DNA of 64,000 nt from Pogonophryne albipinna (GCA_028583405.1 CM053256.1:25331325-25395324); one strand, 5' to 3'. Shown: positions 43,701 through 55,947, numbered from the stretch's first letter. Numbers and translations: made by a program. Notes: a model not told the origin generated them from the sequence alone.

Positions 43701-46700
43701 GAAGTCTTTACACTGGCTTCCTGTGTGTCAAAGAATAGATTTCAAAATACTGCTTCTGGTTTATAAAGCACTGAATGGTTTAGGCCCAAAATACATTTCT
43801 GACCTCCTGCTAAATTATGAACCATCCAGATCTCTCAGGTCTTCAGGGACTGGTCAGCTTTCTGTCCCCAGAGTCAGAACTAAACCTGGAGAAGCAGCGT
43901 TCAGTTATTATGCTCCAAATATCTGGAACAAACTCCCAGAAACCTGCAGGTCCGCTGCAACTCTTACTACTTTTAAATCCAGGCTGAAGACTTTTCTTTT
44001 TGTCGCTGCTTTTAATTGAACTATTCGTATCTTAGACTGCACTGTAACTTTTATCACTGTAACTTTTATCCATGTATTTTTTCTTTTAATGTTTATTTTA
44101 TTAGCTTTTCTTTTTAATGACTGATTTTAAATGCCATTTTCTTAATGTTTTTCATTTTTTGTAAAGCACTTTGAATTGCCTTGTGTTGAAAAGTGCTATA
44201 TAAATAAACTTGCCTTGCCTTAATAAATTGCTCCCATGGAAGATTGCCCAATTCCTTAAAGTCTTCTATCAATTGGCGTGGCATAGATGCCACACCACAA
44301 AAGATTAACAAATAATATTGAGTTATGATTTAAAATGAACAACAGTTAAAATGATCTTGGTAATCTATTTTTTAACAATTTATATATCTGAATTAAAAAA
44401 AGCCTCCTTTCTAGAGGCTTTCGAAACCCTCTCACTAAGTCGATACTGTAAGGTTTTGAAATGTAGTTCCTCTTCCTGTGTGTCTGTAGAGCCTGAGCCT
44501 GTGAAGGAGCTGCCCTGCCTCAGCCCGCCCAGAGTGGACGACGAGTGGTCCGGACTCAGTAAGGACAAAATGGGCTTTAACTGCTCTATTTGACTTTATA
44601 GATCTGATTGTGTTTTACAGTTCCTCATGCTCTTTGTTACTCAGATGGTGGATCAGTGGACCCCAGCTCTGATTGGAACGCCCCCGCTGAAGTCTGGGGC
44701 AACTATGAGGAGGAAACTCCTGAGCCCCCTCCCATTGTGGAGCAACCGCTGCCGGAGCCCTCCAAGGTGGACCTGCTGATGGCAGCAGCTGTAAGTGTGC
44801 ACGGTCATAGGGCAAAATGAAGTACTAATGAGGGTTACCTGGAAGTTTAAAAAGAACAACCCAGCAGTATCTAATGGCTCCTCTGACTGGGGCACAAACA
44901 GCCTTTGTCATGATTTAGTTAGAGTAAGGAATAGAAAGAGGAATATCACAACTCATGCACACCCACAATACACTCACACGGGTGGGTTCTGTCATTGTGA
45001 CAGATTAGACCATTTCCCAGTACAAACAGTGTTTTTAAACTCTGTTCATGATAGACATTTTGTACCAATTGGATTTGTATAATAATAATGAACATAAATG
45101 TAAGAATAGTGGCATGTATTGCTGTGTCAATGCTGTTCTTGGTTCTACCACCAGCTGGCGCCAGAGTAGGAGAATCGCTTATCTCATCAATCTAGCGACG
45201 CTCTCCATGCAATGACTTTGCCTGATTCACATCGACAGTTTAAAAAAACAATACACTGCTATATTAAAATTTGCTTTAAAAAGATGGAAGGAAATGTAAA
45301 TAAGAGCTTATCTTGGAGATCTGGTAAAAGAAAACATTCGCAGATCTTTTAACTATTTTCTGACAAATGTCTTATTGATGTGTTTTCTTTGTCAGGACGA
45401 TGATGAAGATGAGAAGGACAAGGGAGAGACTGCTGGTGATGGAGCTGCTAAAACTAAGAAGAAGAAAAAGAAGAAGAAGAAGGCTGCTGAGGAGGGAGGA
45501 ACAGCTGGCCAGGTAACTGCTAGTGCAGGGTGTCCGCAGGGTCTTAAAAAGTATTAAAAGTTGATAAATCAATTTGGCGAAAATTAAGGCCATTAAAAAA
45601 AGTATGAAAGCTGGTTCGAGGGGCCCCCACAGACTCTAGAATCACCACTGTCGATGGGGATCAAAGCTGTCCGGCCCCACATGCTAAGTGCTAGCCAGAA
45701 AGCAGCGGCGTTTAAGTCCCGACTCTCCCGATGACCAATCCGTGCCTCCCCTGACTGCACATCGCTGACACACACCGCTGCAGTGCAGACTCTCTGCACG
45801 GAGGAGCCGCGGAGGAAGAGAAAGAGACACGCGTTCACTAAGCCGAACTATATCCGGTCCCAGAGATCTGCTATTTTAAAGTAAAGTCAACACATATCGA
45901 CCCTAAATATAGTCTATATTAAGAACGAGAAAAGTCTTAACATATACATATCGTTTTTTGTAAACGTATGACAAATGTGCGAGGGTGATGACGTCAGAGC
46001 ATCGTCCTATGTGCCGGGCTTAGCCCAGGACAGCCCCAGCCCAATTTAACCCCTGGGTATTTGTGAGGGAGCTCCTATATGGCATGACCTCGCTGAAGCT
46101 CACCAAAGTTTAATATATTTCATAGTTCAAAGTTTTGTCAATTGTTTTGTTTATTGGTTTCTGTGGAGTTTTACTGGAATGAAAGAGCACACTGTTTGTC
46201 TACAGAAGCATCAAAGCAGCATACTGCATTAAACCTGACCTTGACAGAGAGGTTGAAGTTCATATGGAGAGGAGGCTTCAGTAGTCTGTCTGTTTTATCT
46301 CTTGGGAAGAATGCCTAAATCAATGCATTGGGTTGGTCACACAATTCATTATCTTGTGCTTTGCTGTATGTGAATTGTGATCAGGAGTTATCACAAACTG
46401 TTTAGTTATGCTATCTTACAATCCATACTGTATATAGTCAATGTGAGGTAAAGTGTGTCGCCAATGTAACTGGTTAGAACTCCAAGTGGCGATGAGGTCT
46501 TAAAATGTATGGAAAGGGTCTTAAAAAAGGTCTTAAAAGGTATTACATCTGACTTCAGGATTCCTGCATATACCCTGTAGTGACAACAGAACATTGTCTG
46601 TACAGAAATCAAGTGACCTAAGTCATTGTTTTCCAAATGTACAATTACAATCAAGGAAACTCAAATTAAGTATGACTGACTAATAAACACAATACATGTG

Positions 46701-47895
46701 TATGTAACGGGGTGTACCTAACCTGTATCTGTATCCATTCATATTATTTTACTAATTAGATTTTTATTCTTCTTGACATTCAAGAAACATTATTAAAGTC
46801 TATTCTCTTATCGCTCCTGATTGGTTTGCATGACCTTTCTAAAGATCCCTGTGAATTCTCTGCAGTGTGTATAACCTTGCTTGTGTCCTGTGCAGGGGGA
46901 GGAGCCAGAGAAGGAGGCTCTGCCTGCTGCCTCGATGAAGAAGCAGGAGAGTGCTGCTGTTGTCCAGCCTGTCAAAGCAGCTGCTGTCGAGGTCAGTGGA
47001 GCTAACATCTGACTCCAGAGCAGCTCATTAGAAGGGCATTTTACTGCAGAGCGCTTCCCGTTGTGTCATATTGTTACGGCCCACCCTTAAAATGGCCCTA
47101 TGGGGCTAACAAAATTCCACCACTAACCCAAATGGAACACAAGACACCTTTTTAAAATCATCATATCCATAGTATTTATTATAATTCACATGAAACACAG
47201 CAGTCCCCACACCAGAGGCCTCCCCCTCTTCTGCTGCGGCACTGGAGCTTTTAAGGACTTCCTTCTCCAGGTGCACCTCGTCTGAACCTCGTTACAGCAA
47301 TGCAGCACACCTGGGTAGAGGAACCATAGGGAAAAAGAAACGGTGTACATAAAACGAATCATTCTGCCATATTGCAATAAATAATGTATATGTGAATTTG
47401 CCACATAACTGCAATTTGTTTATGGATTTGATTTAAATCATTCTTTCAACACTAACTCCTTTTTCCTCCAGGTGAGAGTGGAGCAACCAGTGAAGGAACA
47501 CATATCCCAGAAACCCCCTGTCACACAAGTGCCACCGAAGCCAACTGAAGGAGAGACCACTGCCAAGCAGAAGGGCCTTTCTGCTCCTACACAACAAAGT
47601 GAGCACATTTACACCCCTCCAAAAAGAACAATAGGACCCCTTTAAACAGTCCTTAACTTCTTGGCCTTGTTGTTTTTGTCATCCCTTCCTGAACCTCATC
47701 TGTCAGCCATTATATTAGATTAACCCTTTATGACAATTACAAGAACTGAGCTAAAACGACCTGTTCACCATTTGTAAATCACATGCTTTAGAATTCTGAC
47801 TAATCAGCTCCTCCCTTCCCGCTTCCTCAGACAAACCTGAGGAGAGCCAAGCGCCCAAGCCGGCTAAGAAGAAGAAGGCGAGGAGAGAGACATGA
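37757..47895 (+). CDS. mtdh: Metadherin (LYRIC/AEG-1), 13 coding exons, complete
   Basis: Metadherin is a membrane-anchored, lysine-rich scaffold of ER, nuclear rim and tight junctions that binds SND1. Exons: 37757-38086, 38281-38400, 39051-39132, 39508-39681, 40082-40132, 40397-40525, 41449-41532, 44490-44558, 44645-44790, 45396-45512, 46896-46991, 47472-47598, 47831-47895. They join in frame to 529 residues (human about 582). Seen: N-terminus [16 protein letters not shown] motif LNELL (residues 19-23), a membrane segment around residues 46-70 ([18 protein letters not shown]), the [20 protein letters not shown] block, [19 protein letters not shown], a polylysine run, and the family C-terminus KKKKARRET. 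The first join needs a GC donor at 38087-38088. The start is the first ATG of the conserved N-terminus. Confidence 0.94.
40168..40238 (+). mobile_element. Solo 3' tail of an L2-like LINE
   Basis: It carries TTGAATTGCCTTGTGTTG, GTGCTATATAAATAAACTTG and CCTTGCCTTGCC, matching the 3' end of the LINE at 42256-44221 almost exactly. It is an extremely 5'-truncated insertion in the mtdh intron 40133-40396. Confidence 0.85.
41646..42253. mobile_element. Inverted-repeat DNA element with central perfect hairpin
   Basis: The left end TTTACACGGGAATGCAAACG and right end (reverse complement) TTTACACGAGAACGCAAACG are inverted copies. A perfect 20-bp stem with a 2-nt loop lies at 41966-42007. No transposase frame is present. 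It ends directly against the LINE. The superfamily is unclear. Confidence 0.65.
42256..44221 (+). mobile_element. L2-like LINE, 5'-truncated, one frameshift
   Basis: The frame 42267-43136 encodes [74 protein letters not shown] and [11 protein letters not shown]. The frame 43093-44019 continues [25 protein letters not shown] (YADD catalytic box) and the thumb/C-terminal region. One extra T near 43126 separates them. The tail is the CTTGCCTTGCCTT repeat. The endonuclease domain is absent. Confidence 0.9.
44490..44790 (+). CDS. mtdh: mtdh exons with the SND1-binding tryptophan motif
   Basis: Exons 44490-44558 and 44645-44790 encode [20 protein letters not shown] followed by PAEVWGN. In human metadherin two tryptophans seven residues apart (W394 and W401) insert into SND1. 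By my exon model the fish equivalents are W357 and W364, also seven apart. The L2-like LINE sits directly in the intron before this exon pair. Confidence 0.9.
45527..46578. mobile_element. Third GTCTTAAAAAG-family element
   Basis: It begins CAGGGTGTCCGCAGGGTCTT and ends in GGTCTTAAAAAAGGTCTTAA, then GATTCCTGCATATACCCTG. The ends match the composites at 6558 and 30576, but the interior is different. TAGTG is present on both flanks, perhaps a short duplication. It lies in the mtdh intron 45513-46895. Confidence 0.65.
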
Positions 47896-48745
47896 GACTG
47901 AATCGACTCTGCAGACCTCTGTATGCAAAAGACTTCATATCCCATTTATGCAACACCTTTTGTGACGAGAACACTAGCAGAACCAAGGTCTCCATGATGG
48001 GCTTCACCCTAAAACCAGTCTGGAAATGAAACCACTTTTATACACGTCGAGTGTCGGCCGATGGATCTTTAAACCTAACACGGTGTTAATGATTTTTAAG
48101 TATGCATTTGATATGCTTGATTCTGTCTTCTAATTCCACGAATCAAATAACTGATTGAGAGAGCTGTATCGTAGTAATTATACATAGAAAAATACTGATC
48201 ATGTTTAGAAATTTGATGTTGTGGTGGAGGCTAACAACTGGAGTTTACTGTGTAGGGAATGAAGACGGTTGCCATGCTTCAGGTCACTCAACAATGGTCC
48301 ATGATGTTGAACTGGCCTTTGCTATATGCAGTCTTATTTTATTTGAAGTCGTGCGTCATGATTACACAGCGAGTGCTGTTGGTTGAAAAGAGCTGAGAGA
48401 TCAAATGTTAACTTCACATCAACAGGGTGTTACTGACATAAATAAGATGTGAGCATTAGTGGGCTGAGCACTAGGGAATCATGCCCGTTCTGTATTTTTG
48501 CATTCTTATCTGTGACTACAACATTTCAATCTCTGCGGTCTCTCTGGTGTGTCCCTGCTGTTTTACTGCGGTGTGTCCCTGCTGTTTTTACTATCTGTCA
48601 CAGCTTTGTGGTCTGAGCCTCTGAGCATAGATGTACCGTTGCAGTGTTATCAGCCTCTTCATGATTTTCCACCTGTGGTTGATTCGAAAGTCTTCAAAAC
48701 CTTTTGTAAAACATGTTTGTAATAAAAGAAAAGCTAAAGCCATAT
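47896..48745 (+). other. mtdh: mtdh 3' untranslated region with poly(A) signal
   Basis: Non-coding, A/T-rich sequence follows the TGA at 47893-47895. AATAAA at 48721-48726 fits a cleavage site near 48740. The extent is inferred from this signal only. Confidence 0.55.
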
Positions 48746-50226
48746 GTAAAAAGACTAAATTAAGTCCAGTTCTTCTATATTTGGGCTTCTTTTTATGTAG
48801 TTTTTATAGGTTGAGTCTACTACTGGAGGGACCATCAACATAACAGTCATCCAAAGGAACAACTATTTACTATTATCAGAAAATTAAACTAGCAATCAGT
48901 GCCTAACAAGTCAGTTGCCATGGATGATTTGTTTACACCCTCCTGGATCCATCTTTCCTTTTTTTAAATATACAATCCCATTATCATTTTGTCATTTGTA
49001 TTCCCTATGTTTTAATAGTAATACCTTGTATTCTGCAAAGGTCTTAAGACAGGATATCATATGCTGTACACACTTTAAAACCCCTAAGACACACGTGTGA
49101 TATCAGGCTGCAGGCTCGTGCACAGTTAGACACCAAAGGGCACCTGCCCTTTTTCCCTCCTATTAGAAAAGTGCCCTTTTCAAATGTACATTTGTAATGT
49201 TTTTGTTTTTTTGCGTAACAGAAATGACTTGGCCAATCAGAATGCAGGTCCCGCAGAACCTTTGGCGGGCTTACTGTCCCCTCTGGTCAGATGCAAGGTG
49301 ACAGTGAAGGGAGAGACCTGCTGCATTACAAATATACAGGTGCATCTCAATAAATTAGAATAGGGTGGAAAATGTAATTCATTTCAGTAATTCAATTCAA
49401 ATGGTGAAACTCATCTATTATATAGATTAATTACACACAAAGTTAATTATTTCTAGCTATTAAAAGTTTTAAGCTTGATGATTATGAAATCAAAAAATTC
49501 AGAACCTCAGAAAATTAGAATATTACATAAGACCAATACAAAAACTGATTTTTAATACAGAAATATTGGCCTTCTAAAAAGTATGTTCATGTTTCAGATC
49601 CAATTACTGTGTTGGGCCTGCTTGAATTACTGCATCCATGTGGCTGTGGCTCTGCCGAGCTGTGATGGCTGCACAGGTTGCTTCAGTAGTGGCCTTCAGC
49701 TCGTCTACGTTGTTGGGTCTGGTGTCTCTCCTCTTCTTCTTGACAATATCCCACATATTCTCAATAGAGTTCAGCTCAGACGAGTTTGCTATAATCAAGC
49801 ACAGTAAATCCATGGTCATTAAACATGGTACTGTTGGCAGTGTGGGCAGGTGCCAAGTCCTGTTTGAAAATGAAATCAGCGTCTCCATTTCATAGACGGT
49901 CTGAAAAAGTCACTGGAATTCTGCCATTAAGAAGTCGTGGACTTATAAAAATACTGACAGAATTTGGTCCGGACTGAACAATGTCAGAAGAAAAAGGTGA
50001 ATGTGGTGGAAAATGCCCTAAAAAGCGTTTAAAAATGTATTTATAATATATATTATATTTGTTATTATTTAAAGGGAGTAGGCCTAAACCACGCCACGAT
50101 TCCACTTGTCATTTCTAAATGTAAAGTATTAAAGTTAAGCTTCCTTTCTATAACTTTCTGGAAATGACGGGTTATATCATGGCATTTGATCCTATTAGTC
50201 TCCCAGTGTTTATCATTAGCAGGACT
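48746..50226. other. mtdh-laptm4b interval, left part
   Basis: There is no host gene. A Tc1 remnant is at 49337-49900. The stretch 49100-49330 resembles a decayed repeat, with paired GGGCACCTGCCC words and no clear end. The remainder is unremarkable A/T-rich sequence. Confidence 0.5.
49337..49900 (-). mobile_element. Tc1/mariner remnant
   Basis: CAGGTGCATCTCAATAAATT at the left is the conserved terminal repeat of a fish Tc1 family. The minus frame 49604-49888 (ELNSIENMWDIVKKKRRDTR then PNNVDELKAT) is the end of a Tc1 transposase around its third acidic catalytic position. There, the usual SPDLNPIEN reads SSELNSIEN. The right end and the N-terminal half are missing. Confidence 0.8.
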
Positions 50227-53200
50227 CAGAGCCATAGAGAGATAAGAGTTACGACACTCTTTGATGTCGCCGCCAGCCGGTCACGTGGTTTATGTATGCC
50301 GGGACAGTTCCAAACGCACTTCCGTGGCAATGCTTCTCTATGGCAAAAACAGCACGAACATGCTCAAAATAGTCATAGATTAAACCAACGCTGTTATTTT
50401 TTAAAGATTGCTTTCATATTTCCATGATGTGGTTACACTTTGTATGGATTGGCACTATTTCCAAGTTTCGTTATTTAACGATATTTTGAGGGGAAAGTGT
50501 GGTAGCACAAGCAGGCTATGTTGCTGTCACTGCCAGGGCAGTCACGTCCGTAGTATAGTTGCGCTGCGCTGTCATGTTCTTCTCATAGACTGTATATATA
50601 AGGTTCTTCTATGGGACAGACAGACAGCAGCGATTGCGTTATTGAATGGTAAATATATATTAAAAAAACACACACACCCAAGTACTTTTTCAGCTGTAAT
50701 AGCATTATTGCATACTTTTTATTGACAGTTTTGCATTTGGAGAGGCAGGGTGACAACGGAAAGCTTGGTAGCCTATTAGTAATAATAATAATATAATTAA
50801 TAGGCTATTACTTAGATACGTTTTACATTTTTGGAGGGAAACGCTTGTGTTCATGTTAAGACTATGAATATAATTTTACCACAACAGTGGATGAACAATT
50901 GATATGTGTTTGAACAAGAACAACAGGAAGAACAAAGTAAAAGGGACGAACAAATGTGTGAACAAGTATTAAGAACAGTGTATGGAAAAAGTGATGTGTG
51001 TTAGAACAAAACAAAGTAAAATGAATGAGAAGGAGAACAAAGAGGGTTAGGGTTAAACAGAAAAAGATGAATTTAGCCAAAAAACACAATTTGATTAATC
51101 TAAAGTGTAAAACAATCTTCAACACAGACCAAATTAGTGCCCTTGGACAACAAAACATATGGTGGGGCAAAGAAACGATCAATTAAATTGAGACAGAGTG
51201 GGAGACTGAAAATGATTACTATGATAAATATTCAAACTATTTACAAAACTATTTACAGAAGCTCCTGTTGAACCATGGTTCAACAGAGCAACAAAAACAG
51301 GTTTGTCAATGACGAGGCCACTTTGCCAGGGGGAGGTGATCCAGCGACGAGACAATAAAAAAAGAGAAACTGAAAAAAGCAATTCATATTAGGTTCTGTT
51401 GAGGCACTACATGATATAAAACCTTCCAAGCCATGACCTCTGCCTGAAATCAGGACCACTCAGAGGAGAGTGCAGCACATCAAACTGGAGTCAGGAGTGT
51501 GAATAACACATTTTGGCCAAAACAAATTGTTGCTTACCAAACAGTGGCTGAACAATGGACACCAAAAAGTGAAAAACAGAAGCATAATTGTGTGAACAAC
51601 AATTGTGGGGGGTGGGGGGGGGGGGTGGGGCATTTTACAAATATTTACAAACAATCAACTATTTATAAAAAAGAAATATTATTTACAAAAAAGGGTTAGG
51701 GTAAGCAACTATTTACAAAAAAGCAATACAGAACTCTAAGGCATCCAGGAGCCTGACTGAAGAGACATCCTCTTCATCCGTTTCCTGGGCCCTAAAAAGC
51801 AGAGCAAGAATAGGAACAGTGGTGAATAAGGGGAGAGAATACAGTTGGGAGCAGACTGAACAGAGGACATAGCAATATTCATGTTAAAATGTTTGCACAA
51901 CGACAACAAATATTATGGCACTTTCGTTTATATTGCATTTTAATAGATCAGTTGTCATACCATGGTTGGATGTGCAGCATTTGGATGCTCTAATCGATCC
52001 GAGAAGGGGTTCCGGATGTATGGCTTCCCTAAGGACGTAGAGCCAAGGAAGAGATGGATGGCAATGGTCAACAGACAAAACCTGTGTCTGACAGAGGACA
52101 ACAACAGCAGAAAACACGTCATGTAAGTAATGTTCACAGAGGTGACTTGTTAACATTTTAAAGGGCATCATATTTCCAAGTGTAGAGAATTATGACTCTT
52201 CAATGACATTTGAAGTGTGCAGTGGAAACTGATCAAACCTACCTACCTACAGGTACACTTTGAAGACGACCAATATATTGGCAACAAATCAGGAGGAAAT
52301 TTGAGGTTGAGGCCAGATGCTGTTCCAACAGGAAATCCACGTCAAGGAGTTTGCCTCCAGCTGTTAATGTCAGGAATGATGACCACACCTATTATGGCAC
52401 ATCAAACATTGGTATGATATATGAAGCTAACAATGTTTCCCATGTTATATAATTCAAGGATAGACTACACTCCTAATGCAACCTTCAGATTATACAGCTT
52501 CAAAACTACCAGGGTTCAGGGATTCTCTGAAGACTCATATACCACATGTAGATAATCTACAGATTTCTTCATACTTTAACATTGCCAATAGACGAACTTA
52601 GATGCATGTCACTATAGGAGTGTAGTGTACCCTTAAATGACAATAGGTGCACATGTAAAGGCAGCATACACATATAACAGCAAGATTGCCTTGTTATTGT
52701 TACAGAGATTCAGGGAGATATTGAGGTGGAGTTCCAAGGGAATGAAAGGGACATAACAGACAGAGAGAGTGAGACAGATGTCAGCAGACTGCCAGGGGCC
52801 AGTATGTCAGGGGCCGACAATCAAGAGGCCACCTTACCAGAGATCAGTGTGCCAGGAGCCAGTCAGTCAGGGGTCAGCTATGAAGAGACCAGTTTGCCAG
52901 GGTCTGGTGCTCCAGGGACCAGACTGCCAAGGGCCAGTTGTGACCGGGCTCACGTGGAGGATCTAATGAGGCAACTGAGAAGCGAGAGATTACTAAGAAA
53001 GAGAGCAGAGAGGGCTCTGGTAAACCGGAAAAGGATTAATTCGGCATTAAAAAAAAAAAATCTTCAACACAAACCAAATTAGAGCCAGATTACCGTCCAT
53101 CTGATGAGGTTTTCACCCTTGTTCAGAACGTGGAGCAGCTGTTCCGTGTGAGGACGAGCGATTCCCTCATGGAGTCCTCAAATGCAGTGTCACAGCTGGA

Positions 53201-54492
53201 ACAAGAAGCCATGTTGCTGGACAGCAACCTTCCCTCATGCCATGACCTGAAGAAAAAAATCCTCTCAACATACATCAGGCTGAGGTTAAGGATTGCATCA
53301 AAGTGCATCAGGGCTGAGAGGAAGGATAAACATAAAGGGTATCTTGGCAGCAAGAGTCAGAGTAAGAAGGCAAAGAAGACCCAACAGACCTCTGCACCGA
53401 AGGTCATAACATCTAGGCCACTGCCAAACACCTTACTCGTTGCCATCGATGTACTTGGCATCTCCATTCCCGGTCCAGCACCAGCCTCCTTCAGCAGTAG
53501 CACCCTCCAGCAGCAGCACCCTCCTCCAGCAGCAGCAGCAGAAGCAACAACCATGGCTGACATATAAGGCTGAATAAAAAAAAGTGCTAATTATTTTTAA
53601 GTGTTTATTTTGTTAAAAATAAACATGTTGGATGCATGACCATGTTTTAGGCTCATCCTTCATTCACTGCTGTAGAGTAGCCTGTTCAGTGGGCTATTAT
53701 TTTTTTAATACTGAATAATACCTTTGATGAACAATCATTAAACTAGTGTGTATTACAATACAAAGGAATCTATCCTAGCATGCCATCAAGCATTAAAAAG
53801 TAGCGCTAGTTGTACAGTACAGATGAGTTAACACGGAACAGTACCAAAAAAAAACTAAGTACAGTCAACATGTCACATAATGAAATGTTAGTATATCCCA
53901 AAATTCAATTAAATATTAAATGAAATATTTATCACAAACGCCACCTCATTTCTACTAGTGCTAGCAGTTAAGTCATATCATACAGAAAAAGCCGACTAAG
54001 GATGGCTGACACGGTCAGGTTCAGCAGATAAAAACCAAAATAACAATAAAAACACATAATCAATCTAAATCCTGCTTGTTAGTTACCCAGAATCATTGAT
54101 ATATAAGCTGCTAGCGATTCATTACTGAAATCTTACCTTCAAAGCTGACGAAGTCGCGCTAGCTAACTAGCAGGCAATGCTAGCAAAATTGGTTGTAACA
54201 ACCAAGATAAAATATAGATAATTACGCTGTGCATATACAAATGAAGACCAGTATAAACATCATAAAGGGCCTCTGATACAATATAGACAGTTGACAATTC
54301 AAAAGAGTTCGATATTTCAGCAACTTACCTCTGGGACTAATCGACGCGCCGTAATGTAAGTGAATGAGGTCCAACGCCCAAATGACAATATTTTGAACTA
54401 TTTCGATGTCCATACCCCGGAAGTAGGCGCCGCCATTTTTTACAACGGAGGTCTATGGGAGTGTCGTAACTCTTAGTATCTCTAGGGCTCTG
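50227..54492 (+). mobile_element. THAP-encoding DNA transposon, 4,266 bp, intact ends
   Basis: It begins CAGAGCCATAGAGAGATAAG and ends as the inverted CAGAGCCCTAGAGATACTAA. The repeats share a further perfect TAAGAGTTACGACACTC. The total inverted repeat is about 34 bp. Exact GCAGGACT flanks it (50219-50226 and 54493-54500). The 8-bp duplication fits P-element or hAT superfamilies; the THAP gene favours the P-like reading. No DDE/RNase H core was recognised, so it may be non-autonomous. Interior regions have GAACAA-rich and ACTATTTACAAA-rich stretches. Confidence 0.85.
51962..53567 (+). pseudogene. THAP-domain protein gene inside the transposon, broken
   Basis: Exon 51962-52122 encodes a THAP zinc-finger start: MVGCAAFGCSNRSEKGFRMY, then GFPKDVEPRKRW, with the C-x4-C pair and conserved F, P and W. 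The continuation near 52252 reads VHFEDDQYIGNKSGG and LRPDAVPT, matching the THAP end (HF and AVPT). The C-x2-H cysteine is not in place in a simple splice model. A third segment (about 52709-53082) has LPGAS/SVPGASQSG repeats and a basic helix (LMRQLRSERLLRKRAERALV). A 12-A run at 53050-53061 shifts frame. The next frame runs to the stop at 53565-53567 (LKKKILSTYIRLRLRIASKC). The product would be DNA-binding; no catalytic core is seen. Confidence 0.6.
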
Positions 54493-54500
54493 GCAGGACT

Positions 54501-55947
54501 GATAACTGCATCAAGAACCCCAGAGTCACACAGGAAGCAGTTCAGCCTTCAAAATAAGAGCGTTGAGTCAAATATTTACTTGTGTGCATTGTATGCAGAT
54601 TGTTAACAGTCTAAAGAACAAATAAGGCAACGACATGGCTTGAAGAAATTAAACATTGCTTTATGTTCATAATTTTGCGTTGCTTATTTTTTAATCGAGC
54701 ACAAACGAGGCAAACTGTTTGTTCTTGTGAGGAACACAGGGGAGGTATAACATTCTTTCTTCATTAAATCAACGTTTTCTTTTGATACATTCCTGTATGG
54801 CAGAATAAAATAACCTATTTATTCCCATGGGGGAATAAGGGCATTGCTGATGACAATATTTTTTAGCATAAAAGACCAACAAAAACTATTAAAACACAGT
54901 TAAAATCAGTAAATTGGCGTTTAAAATAATATAGTCTCCATTTAACGACTGCAACACATAGGCTAGGATAGCTCGAGAAGCTGACACAGGGGAATGTTTG
55001 ATATAGATGTTTGGAAGAGAGGAGGCATATACAGACTGTATATAACAACAAAGAGTATACATTAAAACAGTATTTTAATTTGACTTATGGTATCAAAAAA
55101 CAGAAGCCCTGGCATGATGTGTTGATCGACAAAAAGGTAAAATGATGAAATGTGTAAATATTGCATGAAGCACAGGACAGTCTGAACGTTTGAAGTGACA
55201 CTTTTTGGCTGTGGCTACATGATCGCGTCGCAGACCATGCTGCTGGGTGAATTCAGAATATACTGAAAAGCTATGATAATGGAGAAACTGGAAAGCCTTA
55301 CTAATGACAGTTAGTAATATATTTGAGGAAGGCACCGGACAACCATATTTTTCTAAGCCCGTTTGACAAAGTAAAGTGTCTGAATTTAAAGGTAGATAGC
55401 TGTGCTACAGCCATCATCTAAGAGGAATATTTAGGCTTTTTGAAACGAAACGGAAAAACATGTCGCCTGGATTCTGATATAATTTAAGCAATTGTAGACT
55501 TAACAATTAATCGATTAATTGAGAACACAATTGACAAATTATGTGATTATCAAATAGTCATTAGAAGCCACATTGTAGACAAAAGTAATAAAAAAACTAA
55601 TAATGGTACATCTTCTGAATTTATCAACTGCATTTTGATAATTAAGGAGAGAAAGAAAGGATATTTGCATAAAACATTGATCTACAACGTGTTTATTGTC
55701 TTCTTCGTATCCTACTTCGTAGGCTACATAGAAAATAGTTTTATTTTGAAATCGGAAGTCATATTTGCCATGACGTTAGCTTCACTTGACTAACATTTGT
55801 TAAGCCGCTCACGGTGAGGTCAGAAGCAGCCGGATCCCGTTCGTCAACAGAGGACCGACCGGAGGCACAACGCGCGAGCTCCATCCATTTTAAACACCAA
55901 CATCGTTCGTTGACGCTCGCGCAGTTGTTAGCACACGCCCAGACAAC
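54501..55947. other. laptm4b 5' flank
   Basis: No gene or recognised repeat is seen in 54501-55700, which is A/T-rich. The last 170 bases before the ATG are GC-richer (CCGGATCCCGTTCGTC, GGCACAACGCGCGAGC), consistent with a CpG-type promoter and 5' UTR. No TATA box is evident and the transcription start is not defined. Confidence 0.45.

Noticed and set aside
51033..51058. GGTTAGGGTTA as a telomere-like repeat
   Set aside because: Only about two units occur here and again near 51694; too short to be interstitial telomere sequence.
50862..51182. Hydrophobic minus-strand frame as a membrane protein
   Set aside because: It is the antisense of a GAACAA-rich low-complexity stretch, with no start context or homology I recognise.
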